Below, one piece after another: positions 34,451-42,095 of a DNA stretch of 64,000 nt. Within the stretch, counting starts at the first letter, position 1; the number at the start of each line of letters is the position of its first letter. The notes under the pieces are model-generated. The model saw only the letters and a program-made list of their open reading frames with translations. It was not told the DNA's origin and did not search any database. The position numbers and the translations under genes are program-made. This DNA comes from Motilibacter peucedani. Lineage in GTDB: Bacteria; Actinomycetota; Actinomycetes; Motilibacterales; Motilibacteraceae. The stretch is taken from assembly GCF_003634695.1 (NCBI RefSeq), contig NZ_RBWV01000014.1:186001-250000 (forward strand), given 5' to 3'.

Positions 34451-36474
34451 AGGCCCTCGCACTGCTGCTCGCTCCGGTCCTCGTGGCCGGAGCCGTGGCC
34501 ACGACGTCGGTCGAGCCGGCACAGGCGGCGCCGCCGCCCCAGCTGGCGAACCTGGCGCACCTCGACGAGCTCGCCACCTCGCTCGTGCCGCCGGCGGCGG
34601 CGGGTCACACGACCTACCGGCTGGCGCAGGAGCCGTCGATCGGCGTGCTGTGGACCTACGCGGAACCCGCGGCCGGCGGTGGCTGGCGACTGGTAGGCGG
34701 TGGACCGTACGACCCGGCGACCGGCACGTGGAGCCAGGGTGCCTACAACTCCGACGACATCGCACGCGCGTCGGTGGCCTACCTGCGCTACTGGCGCCAG
34801 CACCACGACGCGCACAGCGGCCAGGCTGCCCGCGAGCTGCTGCGCGGTCTGACATTCATGCAGACCACGACCGGCCCGAACCGCGGCAACGTCGTGCTGT
34901 GGATGCAGCCCGACGGGACGTTGAACCCCAGCCCGACGCCGGTCGAGCTGCCCGACCCCTCGGACTCCGGCGCGTCCTACTGGCTGGCGCGCTCGGCGTG
35001 GGCGCTGGGCGAGGGCTACGCGGCCTTCCGCACCACCGACCCGGCGTTCGCCGGCTTCCTGCGCGGGCGGCTCGACCTCGCGCTCGGCGCGCTGGAGCGC
35101 CAGGTGCTCACCCGCTACGGCCAGTGGCAGGTGGCCGACGGCGTACGCGTGCCCGCCTGGCTCGTCGTCGACGGCAGCGACGCGAGCGCGGAGGCGGTGC
35201 TCGGACTCGCTGCCTTCGTGGCGGCCGACCGGCGCGACGACGCGGTGCACCGGCGGGCGGCCACGGCGACCCGGCAACTGGCCGAAGGCGTCGCCGCCAT
35301 GGCTGCCGGCAGCACGCGGCAGTGGCCCTACGGCGCGATCCTGCCGTGGGCGCAGTCGCGGTCGGACTGGCACGCCTGGGCGTCGCAGCAGCCGGCGGCG
35401 CTGGCGGCCGCAGCGACGGCGCTGCACGACCCGTCGCTGCTCCCGGCCGCCGTGGGCGACATGGCGGGCTTCACGCCCAAGCAGCTCATCGACGACGGCG
35501 CCGACAACGCGCTGCTCCCGACGCGCATCGACACCTCGCAGATCGCCTACGGCGTCGACTCGCGGCTGGAGTCCCTGCTCTCGGTCGGTGCGGCGGCGGG
35601 CGCACCAGGCCTTCGCGATCTCGCGGCCGTGGACGCCGCGTGGTTCTTCGGCGCCAACCGGGCCGGTCAGGCGATGTACGACCCGGCCACCGGCGTCACC
35701 TTCGACGGTCTCGCGCCCGACGGCGGCATCAACCGCAACTCCGGCGCCGAGTCCACGATCCACGGCGTGCTGGCCATGGTCGCGCTCGACGGCGCGCCGG
35801 CGGTCAAGGCGCGGGCGCTGCGGCTCACGCAGGTCCTCGCCCGCGACGGCGGCTTCCAGTTCGAGGGCGAGTCGGGCGTGCTCGGCGGCGGCGCGACCGC
35901 GACGACGGTCGCCAGCCCGTGGACCGGCGAGTCGCAGGTCAGCGGCGGCGCCTACGCCACTCTCCCGGTCGGGGGCACGGTGCAGTGGGCCCTGCCTGCC
36001 GGGTCGGGCGAGCGGACGGTCGAGCCGGTCCTGGACCTGCCGGTGAGCGGGCGGCAGACCCTGCGCTGGCGTGCCGACGGCGACTGGCTGGGACGCACGT
36101 CCACCCGCGGCGTCGGCGCCCAGGGCATCACCGCGGCACCGGGTGCGCTGCTGCCGGTGCCGCTGCCGCGGACGGTGGGCGCGGGGGCGACCACGCTGTC
36201 GGTCACCGCGACGACCGGCACGTCGTCCCTCGACGCGCTGGTCGTGAGCCCCGTGGTCTCGTCGCTGACCCTCGGGGCGGCAGGTACGCCTGTGCTGCGC
36301 CTCCTGCGCAGCTCGGCGAGCGCTCCCCGCACCGTGCCGAGCGGGCTGGCGGTCGCGGCGGTCGCCACCGCGTACGACTCCCGCGGCGCCCTGGTGTCGC
36401 GCACGGGCGTGGCGGCCGGCGGGTCCGTGACCGTGGCACCCGGCGGCTTCACGACGGTGGAGTCTCAGGGCTGA
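34447..36474 (+). CDS. Exported (alpha/alpha)6-barrel-like protein, putative glycoside hydrolase
   Basis: A 675-residue exported protein. The signal peptide is about residues 1-28 (ALALLLAPVLVAGAVA ... AQA). The middle (about 40-470) is alpha-helical with alternating Trp/Tyr-rich loops (WQVADGVRVPAWLVVDGSDASAE, DTSQIAYGVDSRLESLL, GINRNSGAESTIHGVLAM), the look of a six-hairpin glycosidase toroid. Residues about 490-675 are beta-rich and may be a carbohydrate-binding module. I cannot place it in a named GH family. Translational coupling to GH130 suggests it trims extracellular mannan-type polymers for import. Confidence 0.75.
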   Translation: MKALALLLAPVLVAGAVATTSVEPAQAAPPPQLANLAHLDELATSLVPPAAAGHTTYRLAQEPSIGVLWTYAEPAAGGGWRLVGGGPYDPATGTWSQGAYNSDDIARASVAYLRYWRQHHDAHSGQAARELLRGLTFMQTTTGPNRGNVVLWMQPDGTLNPSPTPVELPDPSDSGASYWLARSAWALGEGYAAFRTTDPAFAGFLRGRLDLALGALERQVLTRYGQWQVADGVRVPAWLVVDGSDASAEAVLGLAAFVAADRRDDAVHRRAATATRQLAEGVAAMAAGSTRQWPYGAILPWAQSRSDWHAWASQQPAALAAAATALHDPSLLPAAVGDMAGFTPKQLIDDGADNALLPTRIDTSQIAYGVDSRLESLLSVGAAAGAPGLRDLAAVDAAWFFGANRAGQAMYDPATGVTFDGLAPDGGINRNSGAESTIHGVLAMVALDGAPAVKARALRLTQVLARDGGFQFEGESGVLGGGATATTVASPWTGESQVSGGAYATLPVGGTVQWALPAGSGERTVEPVLDLPVSGRQTLRWRADGDWLGRTSTRGVGAQGITAAPGALLPVPLPRTVGAGATTLSVTATTGTSSLDALVVSPVVSSLTLGAAGTPVLRLLRSSASAPRTVPSGLAVAAVATAYDSRGALVSRTGVAAGGSVTVAPGGFTTVESQG

Positions 36475-36478
36475 GCCC

Positions 36479-36524
36479 GCCGCCCGGGCCTGCGCGCCGC
36501 TCTCAGGCGCGCAGGCCCGGCGGC
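36479..36524. terminator. Bidirectional hairpin between the exported hydrolase and rrf2 genes
   Basis: GCCGCCCGGGCCTGCGCGCC (36479-36498) pairs with 36506-36524 with one bulged base and a 7-base loop that holds the rrf2 stop codon. Very stable, no T-run. It lies between convergent gene ends and probably stops both transcripts. Confidence 0.65.
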
Positions 36525-36979
36525 CGGGTCGTCCAGTTCTCCTTGTCAGCGAGCAGGTCCTGCACGTGCTCGGGCATGTCACCGCTCACCAGCGCCTCGA
36601 GGGTGACCTGCTCCAGCACGCCGCGGATGGCGGCCCTCAGGGCGACCCACGTCTCGCGCAGGTGGGTCGCAGCGCCGTCGTACTCCATCTCCTCGACGAA
36701 CTTGCCGCTGATGCTGGCGAGCGGGCCGTCGATGGCGCGGATGATGTCGGCGACGACGAGGTCCTTGGGCGCGTGCGCGAGCCGGTAGCCGCCCTCGAGC
36801 CCGCGCCGGCTCTCGACGATGCCGCCGTCGCGCAGCACGGCGAGGATGGTCAAGAGGAAGGCGTTGGGGACGCGCTGCGCCGCCGCGATGGCGTCGGCCT
36901 TCACCCAGACGCCCGGCTCGGCAGCGGCCAGGTGGGCCGCGGCTCGCACGGCGTAGTCGGCTTTGGCAGTGATGCGCAC
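36503..36979 (-). CDS. Rrf2-family transcription regulator
   Basis: A 158-residue winged-helix regulator. It begins RITAKADYAVRAAAHLAA, has the wing region GIVESRRGLEGGYRLA and DIIRAIDGPLA, all hallmarks of Rrf2. No cysteine occurs anywhere, so it lacks the Fe-S ligands of IscR, NsrR or RsrR and should sense something else. GTG at 36979 has GGGGGAGGA upstream. It is divergent from DUF3105 with only 34 bp between starts, so it could control that operon. Confidence 0.9.
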   Translation of the reverse strand: MRITAKADYAVRAAAHLAAAEPGVWVKADAIAAAQRVPNAFLLTILAVLRDGGIVESRRGLEGGYRLAHAPKDLVVADIIRAIDGPLASISGKFVEEMEYDGAATHLRETWVALRAAIRGVLEQVTLEALVSGDMPEHVQDLLADKENWTTRPPGLRA

Positions 36980-37001
36980 GGGAGCATCCTCCCCCACGTC
37001 A

Positions 37002-37007
37002 TAGCCT
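37002..37007 (+). promoter_or_regulatory. Candidate -10 element (leaderless start) for the DUF3105 operon
   Basis: TAGCCT, six bases, GTG at 37014. It lies inside the 34-bp divergent gap with rrf2. Confidence 0.5.
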
Positions 37008-37013
37008 AGAGCC

Positions 37014-37874
37014 GTGACGACACAGAACCCCGCAGGCCAGAGCCGCAAGCGGACAGCCGAGGAACGACGCAAGGCGGCCGCCGCGGCCCGTCAGGCCCAG
37101 CTCAGGCAGGAGGCCCGCCGCAAGCGGCTCGGCCTGCTGGCAGCGGTCCTGCTGGTGCTGGTCCTGATCGTGGTCATCGCCGTCGCGGTCATCTCGCAGA
37201 AGAAGGACTCCGACAACGCGGGCGGCGCCGAGGTCCTCCCCACCACGCCGACCGGTGCGACGACCACCGAACCCGCGGTCAAGCGCGTCACCGACGACTC
37301 GGGCATCGAGGGCGTCATCGCCTACAACACCGGCGACTACCCGGGCAACGGCGCCGACAAGGAGGGTGTGCTCGGGCACAACCACGTCGACGGCCCTGTG
37401 AAGTACTCCGTCACCCCGCCGGTCGGCGGCTCGCACAACGGCACCTGGATGAACGCCGGCGTCTACACCAAGCCGATCCCGGCCGAGCGCGCCGTCCACA
37501 ACCTCGAGCACGGCGCGGTGTGGATCACCTACCGCCCGGGCCTGGCCTCCTCCGAGGTCGAGGCGCTGAAGGCGCTCGTCACCAAGCAGAAGAAGCTCCC
37601 CGAGCCCGCCAGCAGCGTCGGCTCGCAGGAGAACCGCTTCGTCGACCTGAGCCCCTGGACCGACGACAAGCTCCCCGCGCCGATCGTCATCAGCTCGTGG
37701 GGCCACCAGCTCTACGTCGACAAGGCCTCGGACCCGCGGCTGCAGAAGTACATCGACACCTTCCGCGTGAGCAAGAAGTACACGCCGGAGTACGGCAACT
37801 CGGTCGACGGGGCTCCTGTCAGCATCGGCGGGCGTGCGGCCGCTGACGGCGGCACCCCGGCCAACCCCGAATGA
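37014..37874 (+). CDS. DUF3105 membrane-anchored protein
   Basis: A 286-residue protein. A highly charged cytoplasmic amino end (SRKRTAEERRKAAAAARQAQ) precedes one membrane helix at about 40-62 (LLAAVLLVLVLIVVIAVAVI). The rest is extracellular and carries the DUF3105 core: GHNHVDG, GGSHNGTWMNAGVY, and AVHNLEHGAVWITYRPG, with several conserved His that may bind metal. It overlaps the next gene by ATGA. DUF3105 has no assigned function. Confidence 0.9.
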   Translation: MTTQNPAGQSRKRTAEERRKAAAAARQAQLRQEARRKRLGLLAAVLLVLVLIVVIAVAVISQKKDSDNAGGAEVLPTTPTGATTTEPAVKRVTDDSGIEGVIAYNTGDYPGNGADKEGVLGHNHVDGPVKYSVTPPVGGSHNGTWMNAGVYTKPIPAERAVHNLEHGAVWITYRPGLASSEVEALKALVTKQKKLPEPASSVGSQENRFVDLSPWTDDKLPAPIVISSWGHQLYVDKASDPRLQKYIDTFRVSKKYTPEYGNSVDGAPVSIGGRAAADGGTPANPE

Positions 37875-38857
37875 CGGCCCGCGCCGCCGCGCACGTCCTC
37901 CTCGCCGCCGCCGTGAGCGTGGCGGTGGGCGTCGACGTCAACACGGCGACACCGACGCCGGTCCCGAGCTCCGCGGCCTTCGCCGTCGTCGCCACGACCG
38001 GCCGCTTCGACCGGGTCAACCCGCAGGTGGCGACGCAGTTCGCTGCAGCGTCCCGCCTCGCCGGAGCGCCTCAGCTGTCGCTGACGCCGGCGAACCCCGG
38101 GCCGGGCGGGGTGTTCTGGGGCAAGGGTGGCCGCAAGGCGTGCGCGGGCCAGGTCGACACGGCCGGCTGTGCCTACGACTACGGCCAGCGCGGCGTCGAG
38201 AGCCTGCTCGCCACCCTGCGCACGACCGCACCGGCGACCGTCAACCACCGCCACCAGTGGTGGATCGACGTCGAGGGCCAGCGCGACGTCACCTGGAACC
38301 CCACGCAGCGCACGCTCAACGCCGAGGTTCTCCGCGGGGTGCGCGACGCGCTGGTCGCGAGCGGCGTGACGAGCTCGGTCGGCATCTACACCACCTCGGC
38401 GATCTGGCGCGAGGTCGTGGCGGGCACACCGGCCGAGGTCCGTGCGGCCGCCGACCTGGGCGCGCTGCCCGTGTGGGCGGTCGGCGGGCGTGACGGCAGC
38501 GTGCGACAGGCGCGCAACGTCTGCGTCGTCCCGTCGCCCACCGGCGGCCCGATCGTCATGGGGCAGTCCATCGCGCCGGCCGGCGCGAGCACCAGCACCG
38601 ATGTCATCTGCCCGCCGCGCACCCTGCGCCCGGCGCGGATGACGGCGGCGGGCACCGCAGTCGTACGCGGTGCCGCCTTCCCCGGCAGTACCGTGCGCCT
38701 GCGCGTGGTGCAGCGCGGGCACGTCGCCCGCGCGTTCACCGCGAAGGCCACCCGTGCAGGCACCTGGGCGGTCGTCGTCCGGCACCTTGCGCCGCGGTTG
38801 AAGGCCACGGCGACCGTACGCGGCGGCTCGACCGTCTTCGTGCCGCCCGCGCGCTGA
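37871..38857 (+). CDS. Exported GH25-like / lysozyme-fold protein
   Basis: A 328-residue protein with a signal peptide (HVLLAAAVSVAVGVDV). The body has a TIM-barrel pattern of GH25 or related muramidase-like proteins: FAVVATTGRFD, WWIDVEGQRDVTW, and SSVGIYTTSAIWREV. Asp and Glu of DVEG could be catalytic. Three or more cysteines are present (KACAGQV, GCAYDYG, NVCVV). The last 90 residues look like a beta-sandwich. It overlaps DUF3105 upstream and the glycosyltransferase downstream (TGATG). Enzyme activity unproven. Confidence 0.68.
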   Translation: MTARAAAHVLLAAAVSVAVGVDVNTATPTPVPSSAAFAVVATTGRFDRVNPQVATQFAAASRLAGAPQLSLTPANPGPGGVFWGKGGRKACAGQVDTAGCAYDYGQRGVESLLATLRTTAPATVNHRHQWWIDVEGQRDVTWNPTQRTLNAEVLRGVRDALVASGVTSSVGIYTTSAIWREVVAGTPAEVRAAADLGALPVWAVGGRDGSVRQARNVCVVPSPTGGPIVMGQSIAPAGASTSTDVICPPRTLRPARMTAAGTAVVRGAAFPGSTVRLRVVQRGHVARAFTAKATRAGTWAVVVRHLAPRLKATATVRGGSTVFVPPAR

Positions 38858-39954
38858 TGCGGGTCCTGCTCTTCGGCACCTACGACGCGCGGTCGCACCC
38901 GCGCGTCGGGGTGCTGGCGCAGGGGCTGGTGCGGCACGGCTTCGACGTCCGGCAGCTCAACGCGCCGCTCGGGATCGGCACGGCGGGGCGCGTCGCGGTG
39001 CTGCGCCAGCCCTGGCGGCTGCCGGGATTCGCGGCCACGCTGCTCTCGCGCTGGGGGTCGCTGTGCGTGCGGGCGTGGCGGCTGCGGGGACCCGGCACGC
39101 CCGACGTGGTCGTGGTCGGCTACCTCGGCCACTTCGACGTGCTGCTCGCCCGGCGGCTGTTCCCGCGCGCCACGGTCGTGCTCGACCACCTGGTCGGTGC
39201 CAGCGACACCGCGCTCGACCGCGGCGAGGCCGGGGGGCTCAAGCAGCGACTGCTGCGCCGGCTCGACCACGCCGCGCTCTCCAGCGCCGACGTGGTCGTG
39301 CTCGACACCGACGAGCACCTGGACGCCCTGCCTGACGGTCACCGGGAGCGAGGCGTCGTCGTCGCGGTGGGCGCGCCCGACCCGTGGTTCGTGCAGCCTG
39401 CCTCGCGCGAAGACGGTCCGCTGCGGGTGGTCTTCTTCGGTCTCTTCACGCCGCTGCAGGGCGCGACCGTCGTGGGCGAGGCGCTGGCGCTGCTGGGCGC
39501 CGACGACGTGGTTGCGACGATGGTGGGGTCGGGCCAGGACCTCGCCGCCGCCCGCGCCGCCGCCGGTGACCTGCCGCAGGTCACGTGGCTCGACTGGGTC
39601 GAGTCCGACCGGCTGCCCGCGCTGGTGGCCGACCACGACGTGTGCCTCGGGATCTTCGGGAGGGGGCCGAAGGCTCTGCGGGTGGTCCCCAACAAGGTGT
39701 TCCAGGGCGCGGCTGCGGGCTGCGCCGTCGTCACCTCCGACACTCCCCCGCAGCGACGCGCGCTGGGCCCGGCTGCGACGCTCGTCCCTCCCGGCGACCC
39801 CGCCGCGCTCGCGGGTGCCCTGCGCGCGCTGGCCGAGGACCGTACGCTGCTGGCCGCCCGCCGCCGCGCCGCCCGCGAGCTCGCCGAGCGGGCGTTCCGC
39901 CCCGAGCAGGTCGTCGCACCGCTGGTGCGGCTGCTGAGAGGATCTCCCCGATGA
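38857..39954 (+). CDS. GT4-type glycosyltransferase
   Basis: A 365-residue GT-B glycosyltransferase. The amino lobe begins RVLLFGTYDARSHPRVGVLAQGL. The donor lobe has LRVVFFGLFTPLQGATVVGEAL, ALRVVPNKVFQGAAAGCAVVTSDTPPQ and LVPPGDPAALAGAL, the usual nucleotide-sugar site of family 4. It is coupled by a one-base overlap with the lysozyme-fold gene and by ATGA with the methyltransferase. Probably modifies a surface glycan or lipid; donor and acceptor unknown. Confidence 0.88.
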   Translation: MRVLLFGTYDARSHPRVGVLAQGLVRHGFDVRQLNAPLGIGTAGRVAVLRQPWRLPGFAATLLSRWGSLCVRAWRLRGPGTPDVVVVGYLGHFDVLLARRLFPRATVVLDHLVGASDTALDRGEAGGLKQRLLRRLDHAALSSADVVVLDTDEHLDALPDGHRERGVVVAVGAPDPWFVQPASREDGPLRVVFFGLFTPLQGATVVGEALALLGADDVVATMVGSGQDLAAARAAAGDLPQVTWLDWVESDRLPALVADHDVCLGIFGRGPKALRVVPNKVFQGAAAGCAVVTSDTPPQRRALGPAATLVPPGDPAALAGALRALAEDRTLLAARRRAARELAERAFRPEQVVAPLVRLLRGSPR

Positions 39955-40694
39955 GCGCTCCCCTGCCGCCCCTGACGGCGAACGCCTGGCTCCGCTGGGA
40001 CGTCGTCTCGCGGCTGCTGCCGCCGAGCTCGCCCGACGCGCCCCTCGACGTGCTCGAGGTCGGCTGCGGGCAGGGCGCCGCCGGTGCGCGGCTGGCAGCG
40101 CTGGGCCGCTACGTCGGCCTCGAGCCCGACGACAGCTCGTACGCGGTGGCGGTCGAGCGCGTCGGCGCGGCCGGCGGCGAGGTGCGGCACGGCTCGCTCG
40201 AGACCCTCGCCGACGACGAGAGGTTCGACCTGGTCTGCGCGTTCGAGGTGCTCGAGCACATCGAGGACGACGCCGCCGCCCTCGCCGAGTGGGTCGCGCG
40301 GCTCCGGCCCGGCGGCCACCTGCTGCTCAGCGTGCCCGCGCACGCGTCGCGCTTCGCCGCCGCCGACGAGCTGGTCGGGCACTACCGGCGCTACGACCCG
40401 CCGGCGATGCGGCTGCTGCTGCGCCGCGCCGGCCTCGACGATGTCGACCTGCGGCTCTACGGCGCGCCGGCCGGCTACGCGCTCGAGGCTGCGCGCAACG
40501 CCATCAGCGCGCGCAAGCTGGCGCAGGCCGGGTCCATGGCCGAGCGCTCGGGCCACAGCGGGCGCTACCTCCAGCCGTCGGAGACCTGGCAGAGCACGCT
40601 GATCCGCGTCGGCACGGTGCCCTTCCGCCGGCTGCAGCGCGCCTTCCCCGGCTCGGGGCCGGGGCTCGTCGTCCGGGCGCGGCTGGATCCCTAG
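39951..40694 (+). CDS. Class I SAM-dependent methyltransferase
   Basis: A 247-residue enzyme. SAM-binding motif I is VLEVGCGQGAAGARLA (about residues 33-48), motif II is FDLVCAFEVLEHIEDD, and RLRPGGHLLLSVPAH is motif III. It belongs to the UbiE/COQ5-like class often linked to glycosyltransferases. The stop TAG overlaps the convergent aminotransferase stop (CTAG). As last gene of the operon it may methylate the product of the upstream glycosyltransferase; substrate unknown. Confidence 0.9.
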   Translation: MSAPLPPLTANAWLRWDVVSRLLPPSSPDAPLDVLEVGCGQGAAGARLAALGRYVGLEPDDSSYAVAVERVGAAGGEVRHGSLETLADDERFDLVCAFEVLEHIEDDAAALAEWVARLRPGGHLLLSVPAHASRFAAADELVGHYRRYDPPAMRLLLRRAGLDDVDLRLYGAPAGYALEAARNAISARKLAQAGSMAERSGHSGRYLQPSETWQSTLIRVGTVPFRRLQRAFPGSGPGLVVRARLDP

Positions 40695-42010
40695 CCGCGC
40701 AGCGACTCCAGCGCGACGGTGAGGACGCCGAGGCCCTCCTCGGCCTCGGCCGCGGTCAGGGTCATCGGCGGCGCGAGCCGGATGACGTTGCCGTGCAGGC
40801 CGCCCTTGCCGACCAGGAGCCCGCCCCTGCGGGCCTCCTCGAGCACGCGGGCCGCCGCGGGCGGGTCGGGGGTGAACCCGTCGGCACCGACGATCTCGAT
40901 GCCGATCATCAGACCTCGACCGCGCACCTCGGCGACGGCGGGCACCCGCTCGGCGACCTCGCGGAGCCCGTCGATGAGCCGGGTCCCGAGCTTGGCTGCG
41001 TTGGCCTGGAGGTCGTGGTCGAGCAGGTGGTCGAGCACCGCGTTCGCGGCGGCGGTGGCCACCGGGTTGCCGCCGAAGGTGGAGATGCTGTTGACGCTCA
41101 CCACGTCCATGAGGTCGCCGCGGGCGACGACGCCGCCGATGGCGTAGCCGCCGGCGAGGCCCTTGGCGAAGGTCATGGCGTCGGGCACCACGCCCGAGGC
41201 CTCGATGCCCCAGAAGTGCTCGCCGGTGCGGCCCCAGCCGGTCTGCACCTCGTCGGAGACGAACAGCGTGCCGGTCTCGTCGAGCACCTCCTTGTAGGCG
41301 GCGAGCAGCGCGTCCGGCGGCACGGCGAAGCCGCCCACGCCCTGGATCGGCTCGGCGATCAGGCAGGCGACGTCGCCGGCCGTGGCGACGGCGAGCAGCT
41401 CGCGCAGGTCGGCGACCGCAGCCGCCACGAACGCCTCGTCGTCGAGGCCGCGGAACGAGCTGCGGAAGCGGTAGCCGCTCTGCAGGTAGGTCACCTGCAG
41501 CGGCGACAGGCTCGAGGGCGACCAGCCGCGGTTCCCGGTGACGCCGGTCGTCGCGAAGCCGCGCCCGTGGTAGCTGTTGCGCAGTGCCAGCACCTGGTTG
41601 CTCCGGCGCGCCGCTGTGGCGAGCAGCAGCGCCGCCTCGTTGGCCTCGGTGCCCGAGTTGGTGAAGAAGACCTTGGCGTCGGGGATGCGCGAGAGCTTCG
41701 CGATCTTCTCGGCGAGCACGACCTGCTGGCGCAGCAGGTAGAGCGTCGAGGTGTGCACGACGCCCTTGGAGATCTGCTCGGTGACGGCCTCGCGCAGCTC
41801 GGGCAGGTCGTAGCCGACCATGTTCGTGAGGATGCCGGCGAAGAAGTCGAGGTAGGTGCGGCCCTGCGCGTCGGTCACACGGTTCCCCGTGCCGGAGACC
41901 AGCTCGAGCGGCTCGTCGTAGTAGAGCGAGAGCCACGAGGGCATCACGGCGCGGTGGCGCTCGAGCAGGGTGGCGTCGTTCGTGTCCTCGGTCACCGGGT
42001 CATTCTGCAC
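40691..42010 (-). CDS. Class III PLP aminotransferase
   Basis: A 439-residue aminotransferase. NSGTEANEAALLLA binds cofactor phosphate, SDEVQTGWGRTG carries the cofactor Asp, and the Schiff-base Lys is in TFAKGLAGGYAIGG. FFAGILTNMVGYDLPEL near the amino end resembles the AGXT2 / 4-aminobutyrate branch. It could act on gamma-aminobutyrate, beta-alanine or alanine-glyoxylate. It stands alone on its strand between two convergent/divergent neighbours. A start a few codons later (VTEDT) is possible. Confidence 0.92.
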   Translation of the reverse strand: MQNDPVTEDTNDATLLERHRAVMPSWLSLYYDEPLELVSGTGNRVTDAQGRTYLDFFAGILTNMVGYDLPELREAVTEQISKGVVHTSTLYLLRQQVVLAEKIAKLSRIPDAKVFFTNSGTEANEAALLLATAARRSNQVLALRNSYHGRGFATTGVTGNRGWSPSSLSPLQVTYLQSGYRFRSSFRGLDDEAFVAAAVADLRELLAVATAGDVACLIAEPIQGVGGFAVPPDALLAAYKEVLDETGTLFVSDEVQTGWGRTGEHFWGIEASGVVPDAMTFAKGLAGGYAIGGVVARGDLMDVVSVNSISTFGGNPVATAAANAVLDHLLDHDLQANAAKLGTRLIDGLREVAERVPAVAEVRGRGLMIGIEIVGADGFTPDPPAAARVLEEARRGGLLVGKGGLHGNVIRLAPPMTLTAAEAEEGLGVLTVALESLRG

Positions 42011-42034
42011 CCCCGGGTCGGCTGCCAGCGGCTC

Positions 42035-42080
42035 TTGCGGCGAAGCCCTCCTCGCGGTAGGATTCGAACAGGTGTTCGAA
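42035..42080 (+). promoter_or_regulatory. Promoter with LexA SOS box for the HNH gene
   Basis: TTGCGG (42035-42040), 17 bases, TAGGAT (42058-42063) form a good promoter. TTCGAACAGGTGTTCGAA (42063-42080) is an 18-bp inverted repeat holding TCGAAC-n4-GTTCGA, the mycobacterial LexA consensus. It begins at the last base of the -10, so LexA binding would block initiation. GTG of the gene lies 16 bases downstream with GGAGGG between. Confidence 0.85.
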
Positions 42081-42095
42081 CGGAGGGTTGGACAA

